A stretch of DNA of 64,000 nucleotides from positions 1 through 64,000 of the forward strand of contig CAVYFA010000005.1 in the NCBI GenBank assembly GCA_963767715.1. Reading direction: 5' to 3'. Both the position numbers and the translations under genes were made by a program. The notes beneath the pieces are model-generated. The model was given only the letters and a program-made list of their open reading frames with translations, was not told the DNA's origin and made no database searches. This document shows positions 55,586 to 64,000 of this stretch, in pieces. Origin of the DNA: CAVSXS01 sp963767715 (lineage in GTDB: Bacteria > Chloroflexota > Ktedonobacteria > Ktedonobacterales > Ktedonobacteraceae). How positions within the stretch are numbered: the stretch's first letter is position 1; every line of letters begins with the position of its first letter.

Positions 55586-57313
55586 TTACATTGCTGGCGT
55601 GGCCAGAAGCGTCTCGGCATCGTCGATCAGGTAGCGATAGCCCTGCTCCGTCAGGAAAAGCTGACGGTTCGCGGAAAAATCCTGGTCGCGTGTATCGCGC
55701 GTTACGACTGTATAGAAGTGGGCGATGCTGCCGTCGGATTTCGGACGCAAGATACGCCCCAGGCGCTGCGCCTCCTCCTGACGTGAGCCGAATGTGCCGG
55801 ATACCTGGATGGCTACGTTGGCATCCGGCAGGTCGATGGCGAAATTGGCCACTTTGCTGACCACCAAGTGCTTTATCTTACCCTGGCGGAACTGTTCATA
55901 CAGCTTTTCGCGCATCTTTGTCGAAGTATGGCCCGTCATCAGAGGCGCGTTGAGTTCGTTGGCAAGAATCTCAAGCTGGTCGAGGTACTGTCCAATGATG
56001 AGTACCTGGTCGTCGCGATGCTTCGCCACCAGATGGCGAACGACCTCCAGTTTGGCGGGATTCTCCGCCGCCAGGCGATATTTTTCGCGCTCTTCTGCAA
56101 GAGCATAGTTGAGCTGGTCATCCTCGCTCATGCTGACGCGAATTTCGTGGCACTCCGCTGTGGCGATCCATCCCTGCCGTTCTAGCTCGCGCCAGGGCAC
56201 ATCGTATTTCTTTGGTCCGATCAGGCTGAACACATCGGCTTCGCGTCCGTCCTCGCGCACCAGGGTAGCAGTCAAACCCAGGCGGCGACGCGCCTGGATT
56301 TCGGCAGTGATACGAAAGACCGGCGCAGGCAGCAGATGCACCTCGTCATAGATGATCAATCCCCAGTCGTAGCTGCCGAAGAGGGCAAAATGTGGGTAAT
56401 CATCCATGCTCGGCTCCTGGTCGCGTTCGAAGCCGTTGTTTTTCTCGCGTTTTTTGCGATAGGTCAGAATCTGGTAGGTAGTCACAGTGATCGGACAAAT
56501 CTCTTTGCGATCCCCTGTGTATTCGCCGATCATCTCCGGCGGGATGTCGGTTTTATCGATGAGTTCCTGAATCCATTGACGCACCGCGACGGTATTGGGT
56601 GTCAGGATCAGCGTAGCGCGCTGGATATCCGCCATCGTGACCATCCCGACAATCGTTTTGCCCGCTCCGCAGGGCAGCACCACCACGCCGCTGCCGCCGC
56701 TAGGGGAACCGCCAGCGTAGAAGGCGCCCGAAGCAGCGTACTGGTAGGCGCGAGGCGCGAATTCTAGCCCGCTCAGTGTCTCGCTGCGCAGCTTCATGGG
56801 CAGAGGGGAGCCGTCTGTGTAGCCTGCCAGGTCCTCAGCGGGGAAGCCAATATGGATAAGGGCCTGCTTGACATGCCCGCGACGTGAAGCATCAACCTGG
56901 ATGGAATGTCTGTCGATCTGGCGCAGCAGGTAGGGCTGTGTGCGCTTGTGGTGTATGATCTCGGCTATCAGTGCGACATCGTCTGAGGTCAGCAGTAGTT
57001 TCTCGCCATCACGGATGAGCTTGACACGCCCATAGCGGCTCATGTATTCGCGGATGTCGGCGACAATATTCGGCGGGATGTCATACTTGCTGTAGCGTGC
57101 CAGTGAGTCCAGGATCGCGGAGGCATCAAGGCCACCTGCCGCCGCGTTCCAGAGTGAAAGCGGTGAGAGGCGGTAGGTATGGATGTGTTCGGGCGATTTT
57201 TCTAATTCGGCAAACTGTGCCAGCGCGTCACGCGCTTCGGAATGTAAAGGGTGATCGACCTCCAGCAAGACGGTGCGGTCGCTTTGTACAATCAGTGGAT
57301 TATTCGGGTTCAT
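55586..57313 (-). CDS. XPB/Ssl2-like DNA helicase
   Basis: The 575-residue SF2 helicase has an N-terminal XPB damage-recognition-like region (about 1-200), Walker A LPCGAGKTIVGMV, DEVH box LIIYDEVHLLP, GLTATLVREDGRE (the RED motif typical of XPB), and helicase C-terminal motifs IIGQYLDQLE and QEEAQRLGRILRPK. Bacterial XPB homologues unwind DNA 3'-5' and may act in repair. The usual archaeal/actinobacterial partner nuclease Bax1 is not adjacent. Confidence 0.9.
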   Translation of the reverse strand: MNPNNPLIVQSDRTVLLEVDHPLHSEARDALAQFAELEKSPEHIHTYRLSPLSLWNAAAGGLDASAILDSLARYSKYDIPPNIVADIREYMSRYGRVKLIRDGEKLLLTSDDVALIAEIIHHKRTQPYLLRQIDRHSIQVDASRRGHVKQALIHIGFPAEDLAGYTDGSPLPMKLRSETLSGLEFAPRAYQYAASGAFYAGGSPSGGSGVVVLPCGAGKTIVGMVTMADIQRATLILTPNTVAVRQWIQELIDKTDIPPEMIGEYTGDRKEICPITVTTYQILTYRKKREKNNGFERDQEPSMDDYPHFALFGSYDWGLIIYDEVHLLPAPVFRITAEIQARRRLGLTATLVREDGREADVFSLIGPKKYDVPWRELERQGWIATAECHEIRVSMSEDDQLNYALAEEREKYRLAAENPAKLEVVRHLVAKHRDDQVLIIGQYLDQLEILANELNAPLMTGHTSTKMREKLYEQFRQGKIKHLVVSKVANFAIDLPDANVAIQVSGTFGSRQEEAQRLGRILRPKSDGSIAHFYTVVTRDTRDQDFSANRQLFLTEQGYRYLIDDAETLLATPAM

Positions 57314-57322
57314 GCGTATTCT

Positions 57323-58012
57323 CTATACTCCGGGCATATCCGCCCAGTTTTTTACATATTTGACAATAGTCGTAACGGCTGCTTCTTCGTGTGCACGCAT
57401 CAGGTGGCGCGCGCCTACAATCACCTTAATACCCTTTGGGCCCTTGAGCTGCTCCACGAACGGTTCCAGCTTGTAGAGTGGGCATAACTCATCAAATTCG
57501 CCAGTCACAAACAGTTTCGGCCGCTCGAATGCTTTAGGAAAGCCGGCGGCCGCGCGGAACAAGGGCAGGCTGATAGCGACGAGTGTACGAATACGTGCAT
57601 CAAACGGCGCGTAGAGCAGTGAGATGTATGCGCCAAAACCGTGACCGATCACGCACACCTTTGCCGCGTTCGCGCCAGGCTGGGCCAGAACGCAGTCGAT
57701 GGCTCCCGCAAGGTCGAGCGGCTCCATGCGGCCATCACTCTGCTGACCCTGACTTTTGCCTACCCCACGAAAATTGAACCGCAGCGCGATCATCTCCGAT
57801 TCCGCCAAACGCCGGGCCAGCATTGTCGTCAACGTATCGTGCATATCGCTGCTGGCCGGTTGGGGATGGCAGAGTACCACAACGGGAGTACGTCCCAGCC
57901 CTTGCCCCTTCAGGTCGGCTGGCGCATGCATGGTTCCCTCCAGCACAAACGAAGGGTGCCCGCGACTGGGAAATGCTATTGCTCGCTCGACGGGCGTGGG
58001 ATGAATTGTCAT
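57323..58012 (-). CDS. Alpha/beta hydrolase-fold protein lacking the nucleophile
   Basis: The 229-residue protein has the fold of dienelactone-hydrolase/CocE-like small hydrolases: VVVLCHPQPASSDMHDTL, IALRFNFRGVGKSQG, and a His in GARHLMRAHEEAA. The nucleophile elbow reads VIGHGFGAY, where the expected Ser of GxSxG is Gly (codon GGT). This could be a non-enzymatic homologue or a single-base change from AGT. It lies 9 bases after the XPB gene start on the same strand and may be co-transcribed. Confidence 0.7.
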   Translation of the reverse strand: MTIHPTPVERAIAFPSRGHPSFVLEGTMHAPADLKGQGLGRTPVVVLCHPQPASSDMHDTLTTMLARRLAESEMIALRFNFRGVGKSQGQQSDGRMEPLDLAGAIDCVLAQPGANAAKVCVIGHGFGAYISLLYAPFDARIRTLVAISLPLFRAAAGFPKAFERPKLFVTGEFDELCPLYKLEPFVEQLKGPKGIKVIVGARHLMRAHEEAAVTTIVKYVKNWADMPGV

Positions 58013-58148
58013 GCGTTCGCCTTTTTCTAGTTACCTGACACTCTCTCCATCTTATCGCAGTCAAGGCAATGCGTCAACTCTCCTTGCTCAAATTCTTACA
58101 AAATAAAATATATTTCGCACATTTCGAGAATTTGTCGTGTGAAACCCT

Positions 58149-58176
58149 TTGCATATGAACGTAAGAATGTTATACT
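58149..58176 (+). promoter_or_regulatory. Promoter upstream of response regulator gene
   Basis: TTGCAT (58149-58154) and TATACT (58171-58176) are spaced by 16 bases. Transcription from here would leave a leader of about 285 bases before the ATG at 58469. Confidence 0.5.
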
Positions 58177-58182
58177 GAATCA

Positions 58183-58468
58183 TGGACATGTACAACCTAC
58201 GTATTCGTGCGGAGGTCTGATTTTTTTAGGAACACATAATTTGGATCCTGGGAGAGGTTTGTCGTGCGTATCCTTGTATTTTTGAACCCCTCTCATCGCG
58301 GCTAGCGCCTTCGTTGGATCCTTCAGGGGGGAAGGATTTTATCAGGCTTCTTGGTAACAATGCGACGTTGCTTGAAAGTGCAATGGTGTGCGTGGTGAGC
58401 GTGTAGCAAGTGCGGATTGGGCGGATTGTGTCGTGGGTTTTTCCTACATTCAAGAGGCAGGAGAGTTT
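58183..58468 (+). other. Long untranslated leader, structured
   Basis: No gene fits in this about 285-base stretch. It contains complementary segments GAGAGGTT/AACCCCTCTC and two GGATCC-containing arms that could form a folded leader. I could not match it to a c-di-GMP or other known riboswitch consensus. Confidence 0.35.
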
Positions 58469-59539
58469 ATGGCCAACATTTTAGTCGTCGAGGACGAACG
58501 GGTAATTGCCCGATTGCTGAAGGAAACATTACAGGTTGAGGGGTTTCAGGTAGTGACCGTCCTTAACGGCGAAGATGCTGTACAGTTTGCGCTAAGAGAG
58601 ACACCCCATCTAATCATACTTGACCTCGCGTTACCCGGAATTGATGGTTACGAAGTAGCCGGTTGTCTGCGCACACATCACAAAACAATGCACATCCCCA
58701 TTATAGCTCTGAGCTCCTTTGGTGAGCTGTCCGAGAAGGTGCGCGCCTTTGAGATCGGCGTCGATGATTATATCACCAAACCATTCCAGGTCGATGAATT
58801 GCTTGCGCGTATTCGCACACAAATTCGCCGTGTGCAGCAAAACTATCTTTCTCCACTCATTGGACTGCCGGGCGGCTTGCAGGTCGAATTAGCCATCAAA
58901 CACAAGCTCAATAGCCTGGAATCGTGGAGCATTCTCTATCTTGACCTGGATAACTTCAAAGCGTTTAATGATGTCTATGGCTTCCTGACCGGAAACGACA
59001 TTATTCGCCTGGTGGGCCGTATCTGTCAGCGTGTAGTGCGCGAATTTGGCAATGCCGACGATTTTGTGGGGCATATTGGCGGCGATGATTTCGTGGTGGT
59101 AACAACGCCCGATCGCGCAGGCATGCTCTGCAAAGAGATTAGCGCAGCGTATAAAGAGGAGAGCGCGGCATATTACCGGCCAGAAGACCTGCGGCGCGGC
59201 TCGATTTCGGGCGTGGATCGCAAGGGCCGTATCTACCAGTTCCCCCTGGTCTCCCTGTCCATTGGAGTTGTGAATAATCAGGGGCGGCGCTCGCATAGCC
59301 TGGAAGAAGTGAGTTACCTGGCAGCAGAAGCTAAATATTACGCCAAACAGTCAACCAGCAACGTGTATCATATTTCGCCTCGCCGCGATGTCACCAGCCC
59401 CGATCGGGCTACATCTTATCCAACTACGCCCCCATATTTACCCCCCCTGGGAGGCCAGTATATAGGCAATATGTATGAGGACGATTATTATTCACCCGTT
59501 GAAGTGGGCAACAGGGCGGAGTTCGAGCAGCGAGTCTAG
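58469..59539 (+). CDS. Response regulator with GGDEF domain
   Basis: ATG 58469 has GGAG about 7 bases upstream. The 356-residue protein has a receiver domain (ILVVEDERVIARLLKE, phospho-Asp in LIILDLALPGIDG, Lys in DDYITKPFQ) and a GGDEF domain at about 125-300 (YLDLDNFKAFNDVYGF, GHIGGDDFVVV). The signature is GGDDF in place of GGDEF or GGEEF, so diguanylate cyclase activity is uncertain. A Tyr/Pro-rich tail of about 60 residues follows. No kinase is adjacent. Confidence 0.85.
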   Translation: MANILVVEDERVIARLLKETLQVEGFQVVTVLNGEDAVQFALRETPHLIILDLALPGIDGYEVAGCLRTHHKTMHIPIIALSSFGELSEKVRAFEIGVDDYITKPFQVDELLARIRTQIRRVQQNYLSPLIGLPGGLQVELAIKHKLNSLESWSILYLDLDNFKAFNDVYGFLTGNDIIRLVGRICQRVVREFGNADDFVGHIGGDDFVVVTTPDRAGMLCKEISAAYKEESAAYYRPEDLRRGSISGVDRKGRIYQFPLVSLSIGVVNNQGRRSHSLEEVSYLAAEAKYYAKQSTSNVYHISPRRDVTSPDRATSYPTTPPYLPPLGGQYIGNMYEDDYYSPVEVGNRAEFEQRV

Positions 59540-59544
59540 TGACG

Positions 59545-59958
59545 ATGAACCAGGACGCAGAAGACCTGCAATTTGTGCTAAGTGAGGAAGTTGACGAGGC
59601 CCGTCGCCTGGCTCTGCGCGAGAACGCCAAACGTGTCATGCGCGATAGCGGGCTAGCAGAGATGCTGCGTATTCTGAACAACAACGCCTTGAAAGGCCGG
59701 GGTACCTTCCATGAATACGACTCGATGGTGTTACTGCGCTGGGGAACCAGTTCCACGCGTCGCCATCTCTGGATCGAAGTGAGTGGCAATACCATCCGTT
59801 TCCGCCTGAATCCCCATCGCCAATGCAATGCCCCAGCACCTATTTGTGACGGCGAATACCATACCTTCACGAGTCTCATGTGGGCGGATCGTGCCTTCCT
59901 GCTGGCCGAGCTCAACAAATACTTTGCCAAACCCGTCGCGGAAACCTCCTCTGATTAG
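59545..59958 (+). CDS. Hypothetical protein coupled to the response regulator
   Basis: Start ATG 59545, or GTG 59539 overlapping the upstream TAG. The product is about 137 residues with a helical N-terminal third (EEVDEARRLALRENAKRVMR) and a beta-rich remainder (RRHLWIEVSGNTIRFRLNPH). No family recognised. The overlap with the regulator gene suggests co-translation and a related role. Confidence 0.6.
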   Translation: MNQDAEDLQFVLSEEVDEARRLALRENAKRVMRDSGLAEMLRILNNNALKGRGTFHEYDSMVLLRWGTSSTRRHLWIEVSGNTIRFRLNPHRQCNAPAPICDGEYHTFTSLMWADRAFLLAELNKYFAKPVAETSSD

Positions 59959-59990
59959 CCTTGCGGGCAACCGGTCGCGCTGGGAAGATA

Positions 59991-60638
59991 TCATACCGGT
60001 TCAAGCGTAAGCACCCGTACCAGTCCCATGTTATTGAGATAGCTTTGCAGCGCCTTGTAGCGGTGATCGGCGTAGAACTCCTTCCGTTGTGCCTCGCCGG
60101 GCCAACTCAGCAGGTTCAGAAAGGTATAGCCAGTAGTAGAATGTAGGCCATTTACGCCAGGCGTGTGGAAGTGCATCGCATCTTCGCTGTTACCTCGCGC
60201 CAGAAAGGCGAAGGCCAATGTCGGCGCAGCCGCCTGCCGACGCAGCCCATCCAGCCATTGCTGGGCAATGCGATTAGCGGTATCAGGCTGCACCGTAGCC
60301 AGGTGTGCCTCTGCCACGAGAGGCTGGCCAGCCGGCCGGCTGTAACCCCATAGGTAGTGCATCAGCCACTGCTCAGGTGCAGAGGTAAGTATCTCTCCGG
60401 TAGATTGGAGCAAGAGGTCCTTTGGACTGGAGCGTTCCTGCGCCTTTTGCCAGCTTTCTTCATCCTCCCACGCCGTCAGGATCAGGCAGTATCCCTCGCC
60501 CTCTTTGCCACAGTAACAGCGGGCATGTATTATCCCCGGCACATTCTTCAGTATATCGACGATCGGGCGCAAGCGGCTTGCCACATCGTCATCGCCGCCC
60601 TTTTGCATATGCGCCAGCGTCACAACCAGTAGTTCCAT
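59991..60638 (-). CDS. Tandem dimeric alpha/beta-barrel (ABM-like) protein
   Basis: The 215-residue protein contains two ferredoxin-like halves. The first (about 1-95) has MELLVVTLAHMQKGGDDDVA, VPGIIHARCYCGKEG and LILTAWEDEESWQKAQ. The second (about 105-215) has a similar FLNLLSWPGEAQRKEFYADH. The pattern fits the antibiotic-biosynthesis monooxygenase/EthD superfamily. The catalytic function is not assignable. Confidence 0.55.
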   Translation of the reverse strand: MELLVVTLAHMQKGGDDDVASRLRPIVDILKNVPGIIHARCYCGKEGEGYCLILTAWEDEESWQKAQERSSPKDLLLQSTGEILTSAPEQWLMHYLWGYSRPAGQPLVAEAHLATVQPDTANRIAQQWLDGLRRQAAAPTLAFAFLARGNSEDAMHFHTPGVNGLHSTTGYTFLNLLSWPGEAQRKEFYADHRYKALQSYLNNMGLVRVLTLEPV

Positions 60639-60794
60639 GCTTACCTTTCACCAACGTTTTCTTTTTGTATTGTAGCGTAGGATGACATAGAGGAAGGGGT
60701 TTTGTCAATGAATATACTGGATTGCGGTGAAGTAATTGCTATGGTATGCTAGATGCTAGAGGTTATCTCTAGCACGAAGTGAGGAGGCAATGCC

Positions 60795-61723
60795 ATGCTT
60801 GACGCGGGAGCGATGCGCAATACCGTTGAATGGAAGCAAGCCGGGCCGGAGGATGCCGCCATCTGGGTCTCCATCACGCGGCGCAGCGCGGATCAGGCCA
60901 GTTTTGAGAGCGAGGACGCGCAGCTTGATCGCTATAAAGCGGAGACGGCGGAACAGCAAGCGCAGCGCTACCTGCTCTGGCGCGACGACACGCCCGTGGG
61001 ACGCCTGCGTTTCTTCGTCCAGGGCAACACCGCCGAACTCGACGGCCTGGTGCTCGTCCCCGAGGCAGGGGGAGCGTTGCGGCCCAGGTCGTTACCGAGG
61101 CGCTACTGCGCGCTGCGGCGCTGGAAGTCAGACATCTGAAAGCCATCTATCCCGCCGCCTACATTGCCTCGTTCGCATCGGTAGGCTTCCAGGAAATACG
61201 CAGGCGGACGGGAATGGTGGGCTCTACATCCGTTTCCATGCCGCAGATAGCGCTGCCAGCCTCCTTGCGTGTCCGGGCCATAGAAGGAAGCGATACCGAT
61301 CAGATTGGCACGCTGCTCCAGCGCGCCTACGCGGGTGGGCCGGATGAGATCCATCCTGATATTAGCGGCTGGCGGACGGAGGTACGTGCCGCACAGGAGG
61401 GACGATTTGGCCCGTTCCTGCAGGGAAGCTGTTTCGTTGTGGAACACACGCTTGATCGCTTCCACCTGGCGGGCGCTATCCTCGTTCACCTGGAGCGCAA
61501 TATCCCACGCATCCGGCACATGGTTGTGGCCCCACTATTCCGCCACGTTGGCTTGGGACAGCTTCTGGCGGTGAAAACCATGCAGAAGTTACACGACATG
61601 GGCTATGAGGCGGTCATACTTTACGTCACGCTCGGCATTCCCGCGGTCAACCTCTATCACCGCCTGGGATTCGTCGAAGCAGGCGCGACGTATATCGAGG
61701 CGGAGCGCCTGCTCAGCCGTTAA
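60795..61723 (+). CDS. Tandem GNAT-domain acetyltransferase (frameshifted)
   Basis: It is 309 residues if one G is restored to the GGGGG run at 61068-61072 (LVPEAGGSVAAQVVTEALLR). The N-terminal half (about 10-135) is a GNAT-like domain with TPVGRLRFFVQGNTAELDGL. The C-terminal half (about 155-309) is a full GNAT fold: HMVVAPLFRHVGLGQLLAVK (acetyl-CoA loop, RxxGxGxxL-like) and NLYHRLGFVEAGATY. The substrate is unknown. GGAGG precedes the start. Confidence 0.7.
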
Positions 61724-61748
61724 ACACCAGCCGGAGTACGCGACCCAT

Positions 61749-62315
61749 TTAAGATGGAGATTGCGTTTCCGCCTGCACTGCTGTTTGTTCTGCCTGCGAC
61801 TGCGCTTGTTCGACCTGAGGCGCAGTTTGCTGCGAACCCGATAGTCCCTGTTTTGTCTTTACGCGCTCCATTACTTCCTGGAGCTTCACTTCCGTTGTTT
61901 GAGAAGGATATGTCTGGCCTTCGAGCATATGCTGCATAGACAGAAACAATGGCTCCGGCAAATCGTTCCACTGGAACCAACCGATGTTTGACTCCTCTTC
62001 AGGAGCATTCACACGTGGCTCGCCTGTAACATATTTTGCTTCCATCCAGATGGTAACGCTATGCTCATTTTCGGCCTCGAATATATCGTTGGTCAAGAGA
62101 TAGAATTTGGGATCGGCAATCTCTAAACCCGTTTCCTCCCGGACCTCGCGCAGCGCCGTTTGCTCGAACGTCTCCCCGAAATCGAGGTGCCCAATTGGTG
62201 GTGCCCATGTCCCTTTACCCAGGACGTTGGCCCGTTTTTCGAGCAGGATGCGATCTCCGTTCATCACCAGTATCGCTACACGTACGGTCACTTTGCGGTT
62301 TTCCTGGTTATCCAT
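61749..62315 (-). CDS. NUDIX hydrolase with Gln-rich tail
   Basis: ATG 62315 is preceded by AAGGAGTT. The 188-residue protein has a complete Nudix box, GHLDFGETFEQTALREVREE, then TGLEI. Substrate-recognition features resemble MutT/ADP-ribose-pyrophosphatase-like proteins but are not specific. About 40 C-terminal residues are Gln/Ala/Ser-rich (APQVEQAQSQAEQTAVQAET) and probably disordered. A longer frame to 62387 lacks an RBS. Confidence 0.85.
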   Translation of the reverse strand: MDNQENRKVTVRVAILVMNGDRILLEKRANVLGKGTWAPPIGHLDFGETFEQTALREVREETGLEIADPKFYLLTNDIFEAENEHSVTIWMEAKYVTGEPRVNAPEEESNIGWFQWNDLPEPLFLSMQHMLEGQTYPSQTTEVKLQEVMERVKTKQGLSGSQQTAPQVEQAQSQAEQTAVQAETQSPS

Positions 62316-62628
62316 ATCCGGCAACTCCTTTCTTAGAATCTTCTTGTGCCGTCTACACGCTCCGTCTTTTTTCTTATCAGTAAACACGCGCTACATGCGG
62401 AAAAAGAGACAGCTTTCATATATTAGAGCCTGATTAGTGGAATTTAGAATGCAATTAAATTTGCTGTTGCAGTGCTTTATTTATGTATATTTTGTAAAAA
62501 ATTGTGGTATGCTTGAATTGGCTTCGGTTTATGGGATGATCCGAACCGCCCCGGTACTCAACACAATGAACTTAGGGCTGAAAGTTCACAGTAAAGAAGT
62601 TTTGAATAGAGTGAACCAGGAGGGAAAA

Positions 62629-63384
62629 ATGGTAGATAGAACAAGTACGACAAATAGAACCGGGTTAGTAGAGCATCATGCCTCGGTAACGGTAAACGCG
62701 CCAGTAGACCAGGTATACGCGATGTTCTCGCACTTCAACGATTTCCCGAAGTTCATGAGCTTCGTCAAAGAGGTCACGTACTACGATGACCAGCGCAGTC
62801 ACTGGGTGGCCGAAGTAGCGGGAACCCATGAGTGGGATGCCATCAATGAGAACTGGATACCGGGGAGGCAAATAGGATGGCGCTCAACGGCCGGTCTGGA
62901 AAATATGGGGCGAGTCACCTTCCAGCCGGTAAATAACAATCAGACGCTTGTAGATGTCTACATCGCCTACAATCCACCTGCGGGTGTGCTTGGCGATGTC
63001 GGCGAACGTTTGGGCGCTGGGCAGCGCTTCGATAACGTGCTGCAGCACGACCTGGAAAATTTTGCTCGCATGGTAGACCAGGCTCCGCCGGGCGCGCTCG
63101 ACCCCAACTCCTCGAACTACCTCTTCCATAGCGGAAGTGCGGCGGCGAAGGGAACGACGACCAGCCGCCAGAACGAGACGATGGGCGGCACGTATAACAA
63201 TCAGGGTTCTGCAACCAATCAGCCGGTCCTCGATAGAGACATCATCTCGGAACCCAATAACCCTGTAGGGTCGAACTATCCTGAGAACGATCCTGGTGTG
63301 GGAGGTGTTACAGGTACTGAGGCGCCAACCTATCCACAGGGTGGAACGAACGATCCCCTGTACCGGCCCGATCGCGAGCCGTAG
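62629..63384 (+). CDS. SRPBCC (cyclase/dehydrase-like) protein with long Gly/Asn tail
   Basis: ATG 62629 follows GGAGG. An upstream-extended frame to 62437 has no RBS. Residues 18-150 form a START/SRPBCC fold: ASVTVNAPVDQVYAMFSHFN, DFPKFMSFVKEV, and WRSTAGLENMGRVTFQPV. From about 165 to 251 the protein is Gly/Asn/Ser/Pro-rich and repeats-poor, likely disordered. Related proteins bind hydrophobic ligands or act in stress responses. The role here is unknown. Confidence 0.75.
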   Translation: MVDRTSTTNRTGLVEHHASVTVNAPVDQVYAMFSHFNDFPKFMSFVKEVTYYDDQRSHWVAEVAGTHEWDAINENWIPGRQIGWRSTAGLENMGRVTFQPVNNNQTLVDVYIAYNPPAGVLGDVGERLGAGQRFDNVLQHDLENFARMVDQAPPGALDPNSSNYLFHSGSAAAKGTTTSRQNETMGGTYNNQGSATNQPVLDRDIISEPNNPVGSNYPENDPGVGGVTGTEAPTYPQGGTNDPLYRPDREP

Positions 63385-63415
63385 TGTAATCAGGCCATAG
63401 CGCCTTTGATATAGT

Positions 63416-63452
63416 GAAGCGGAGTATCGTGAAGTTCGCGATACTCCGCTTC
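63416..63452. terminator. 14-bp perfect hairpin between convergent genes
   Basis: GAAGCGGAGTATCG and CGATACTCCGCTTC form a perfect stem with a 9-base loop, between the SRPBCC gene and the convergent gene at the right edge. It lacks a T-run but is well placed as a shared terminator. Confidence 0.55.
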
Positions 63453-63516
63453 TGCATGTAATTGGCGCCAGCTATCGCACGTACGGCATGACCGCTCGCG
63501 CGAAGTTTTTCCATTG

Positions 63517-64000
63517 TCACCCAACGATTTGCAGACTGCCGTCTTCTTGCACGCCGAGGATCACCGGCGCAACCTGCAGGCTTGTTACAAGTATACCGGC
63601 AGTAGTGTGCAGCCGAATCGGGCTGCTTACACCGGTGAAACGCTCTTTGCTGATACGCTGTGTCAGCTCTACTCGTGTTGGCATGGAAAAGCTAGAGCTT
63701 GTGGCGCTGTATTTGCCCTTGGGGGAAATCATGGCATTGGCGACCAGTTCGATACCATCGGCAAAAAGCAGCCCGCCCTGGTCGATGATACCCGCGCCAC
63801 TGCAATGTGAGCCGGGCGCGGCAAATGAGGTGCAGAGGCTAGCATAAAAAGCCTTCTGCCATGTGTTGGTATCGTTCGGCGGTCGCGCGGCTGATATCAG
63901 CGAAACGTAGATGCGCGGCAGCACCAGTTGCTGCTGGCGTGCCCACTGCACCAATCCCTGCAGCGCCGTCGTGTGCACGAACTCGCCGCCAATCATCAAG
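63517..64000 (-). CDS. Hypothetical protein, 5' end beyond window
   Basis: The minus-strand frame is open to the right edge and stops at 63517. The visible 160 residues include LVLPRIYVSLISAARPPNDT and GIIDQGGLLFADGIELVANA, with a C-terminal beta-rich part (GILVTSLQVAPVILGVQEDG). The first Met near the edge (MMIGGEF) is probably internal. No family recognised. Confidence 0.5.
   Translation of the reverse strand, partial: LMIGGEFVHTTALQGLVQWARQQQLVLPRIYVSLISAARPPNDTNTWQKAFYASLCTSFAAPGSHCSGAGIIDQGGLLFADGIELVANAMISPKGKYSATSSSFSMPTRVELTQRISKERFTGVSSPIRLHTTAGILVTSLQVAPVILGVQEDGSLQIVG

Noticed and set aside
58183..58468. c-di-GMP riboswitch upstream of the GGDEF gene
   Set aside because: The expected conserved core of GEMM riboswitches is not present. 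Only generic inverted segments are seen.

Overview
The window is about 60 kb of chromosome from a Chloroflexota bacterium, most likely of class Ktedonobacteria, with roughly 3.9 kb of foreign, decaying integrative element at its left end. The host assignment is an inference. It rests on the gene families present: seven-bladed secreted propellers with WAVG...HWNG...SSPN repeats, a LuxR/NB-ARC/TPR regulator with a Ktedonobacteria-style N-terminus, a CDC48-type AAA ATPase, an XPB-like helicase, and an NrfD-linked formate dehydrogenase. No rRNA or marker phylogeny was available.

Left end (1-3914): remnants of a conjugative element integrated at the 3' end of ssrA (tmRNA). A tyrosine integrase lies beside the tmRNA end, preceded by a small HTH protein. 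Fragments resembling TrbI, TraF and DUF1016 follow. Next to it (4394-5525) a 5' fragment of clpS and a 5' fragment of a glycogen-debranching gene meet tail to tail at about 4594-4599, which marks a deletion or a chimeric join.

Middle (5.5-38 kb): an LL-diaminopimelate-type aminotransferase, two propeller proteins, a 980-residue LuxR-family ATPase regulator, DinB, DNA polymerase I, a metallophosphoesterase, an ECF sigma factor with a membrane-anchored PQQ-like partner, an epimerase, an SDR, CDC48, a sensor kinase, pcm, tRNA-Val(CAC), MOSC, lysS, greA and birA. At 37.1-37.3 kb a near-consensus promoter drives a 24-codon ORF followed by complementary RNA segments and a terminator, an arrangement like an attenuator.

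Right part (38-64 kb): a fused mannose-1-phosphate guanylyltransferase/phosphomannomutase-like protein and, at 54 kb, mannose-6-phosphate isomerase, giving a GDP-mannose link. Between them lies a three-gene formate dehydrogenase operon whose catalytic subunit is interrupted by an in-frame UGA at the active-site position, followed by a bacterial SECIS hairpin, so it is very probably a selenoprotein. Then come ftsH-thpR, thrB-thrC-glycosyltransferase, a thioredoxin-fold protein, XPB helicase, a response regulator-GGDEF gene, a GNAT protein, NUDIX and SRPBCC genes, and a partial gene at the right edge.

Quality caveat: six otherwise intact genes carry single-base frameshifts at homopolymers (about 6530, 9118, 19389, 25635, 27971 and 61068). 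This pattern fits sequencing indels better than biology. The Sec UGA is different: the reading frame continues unchanged on both sides.
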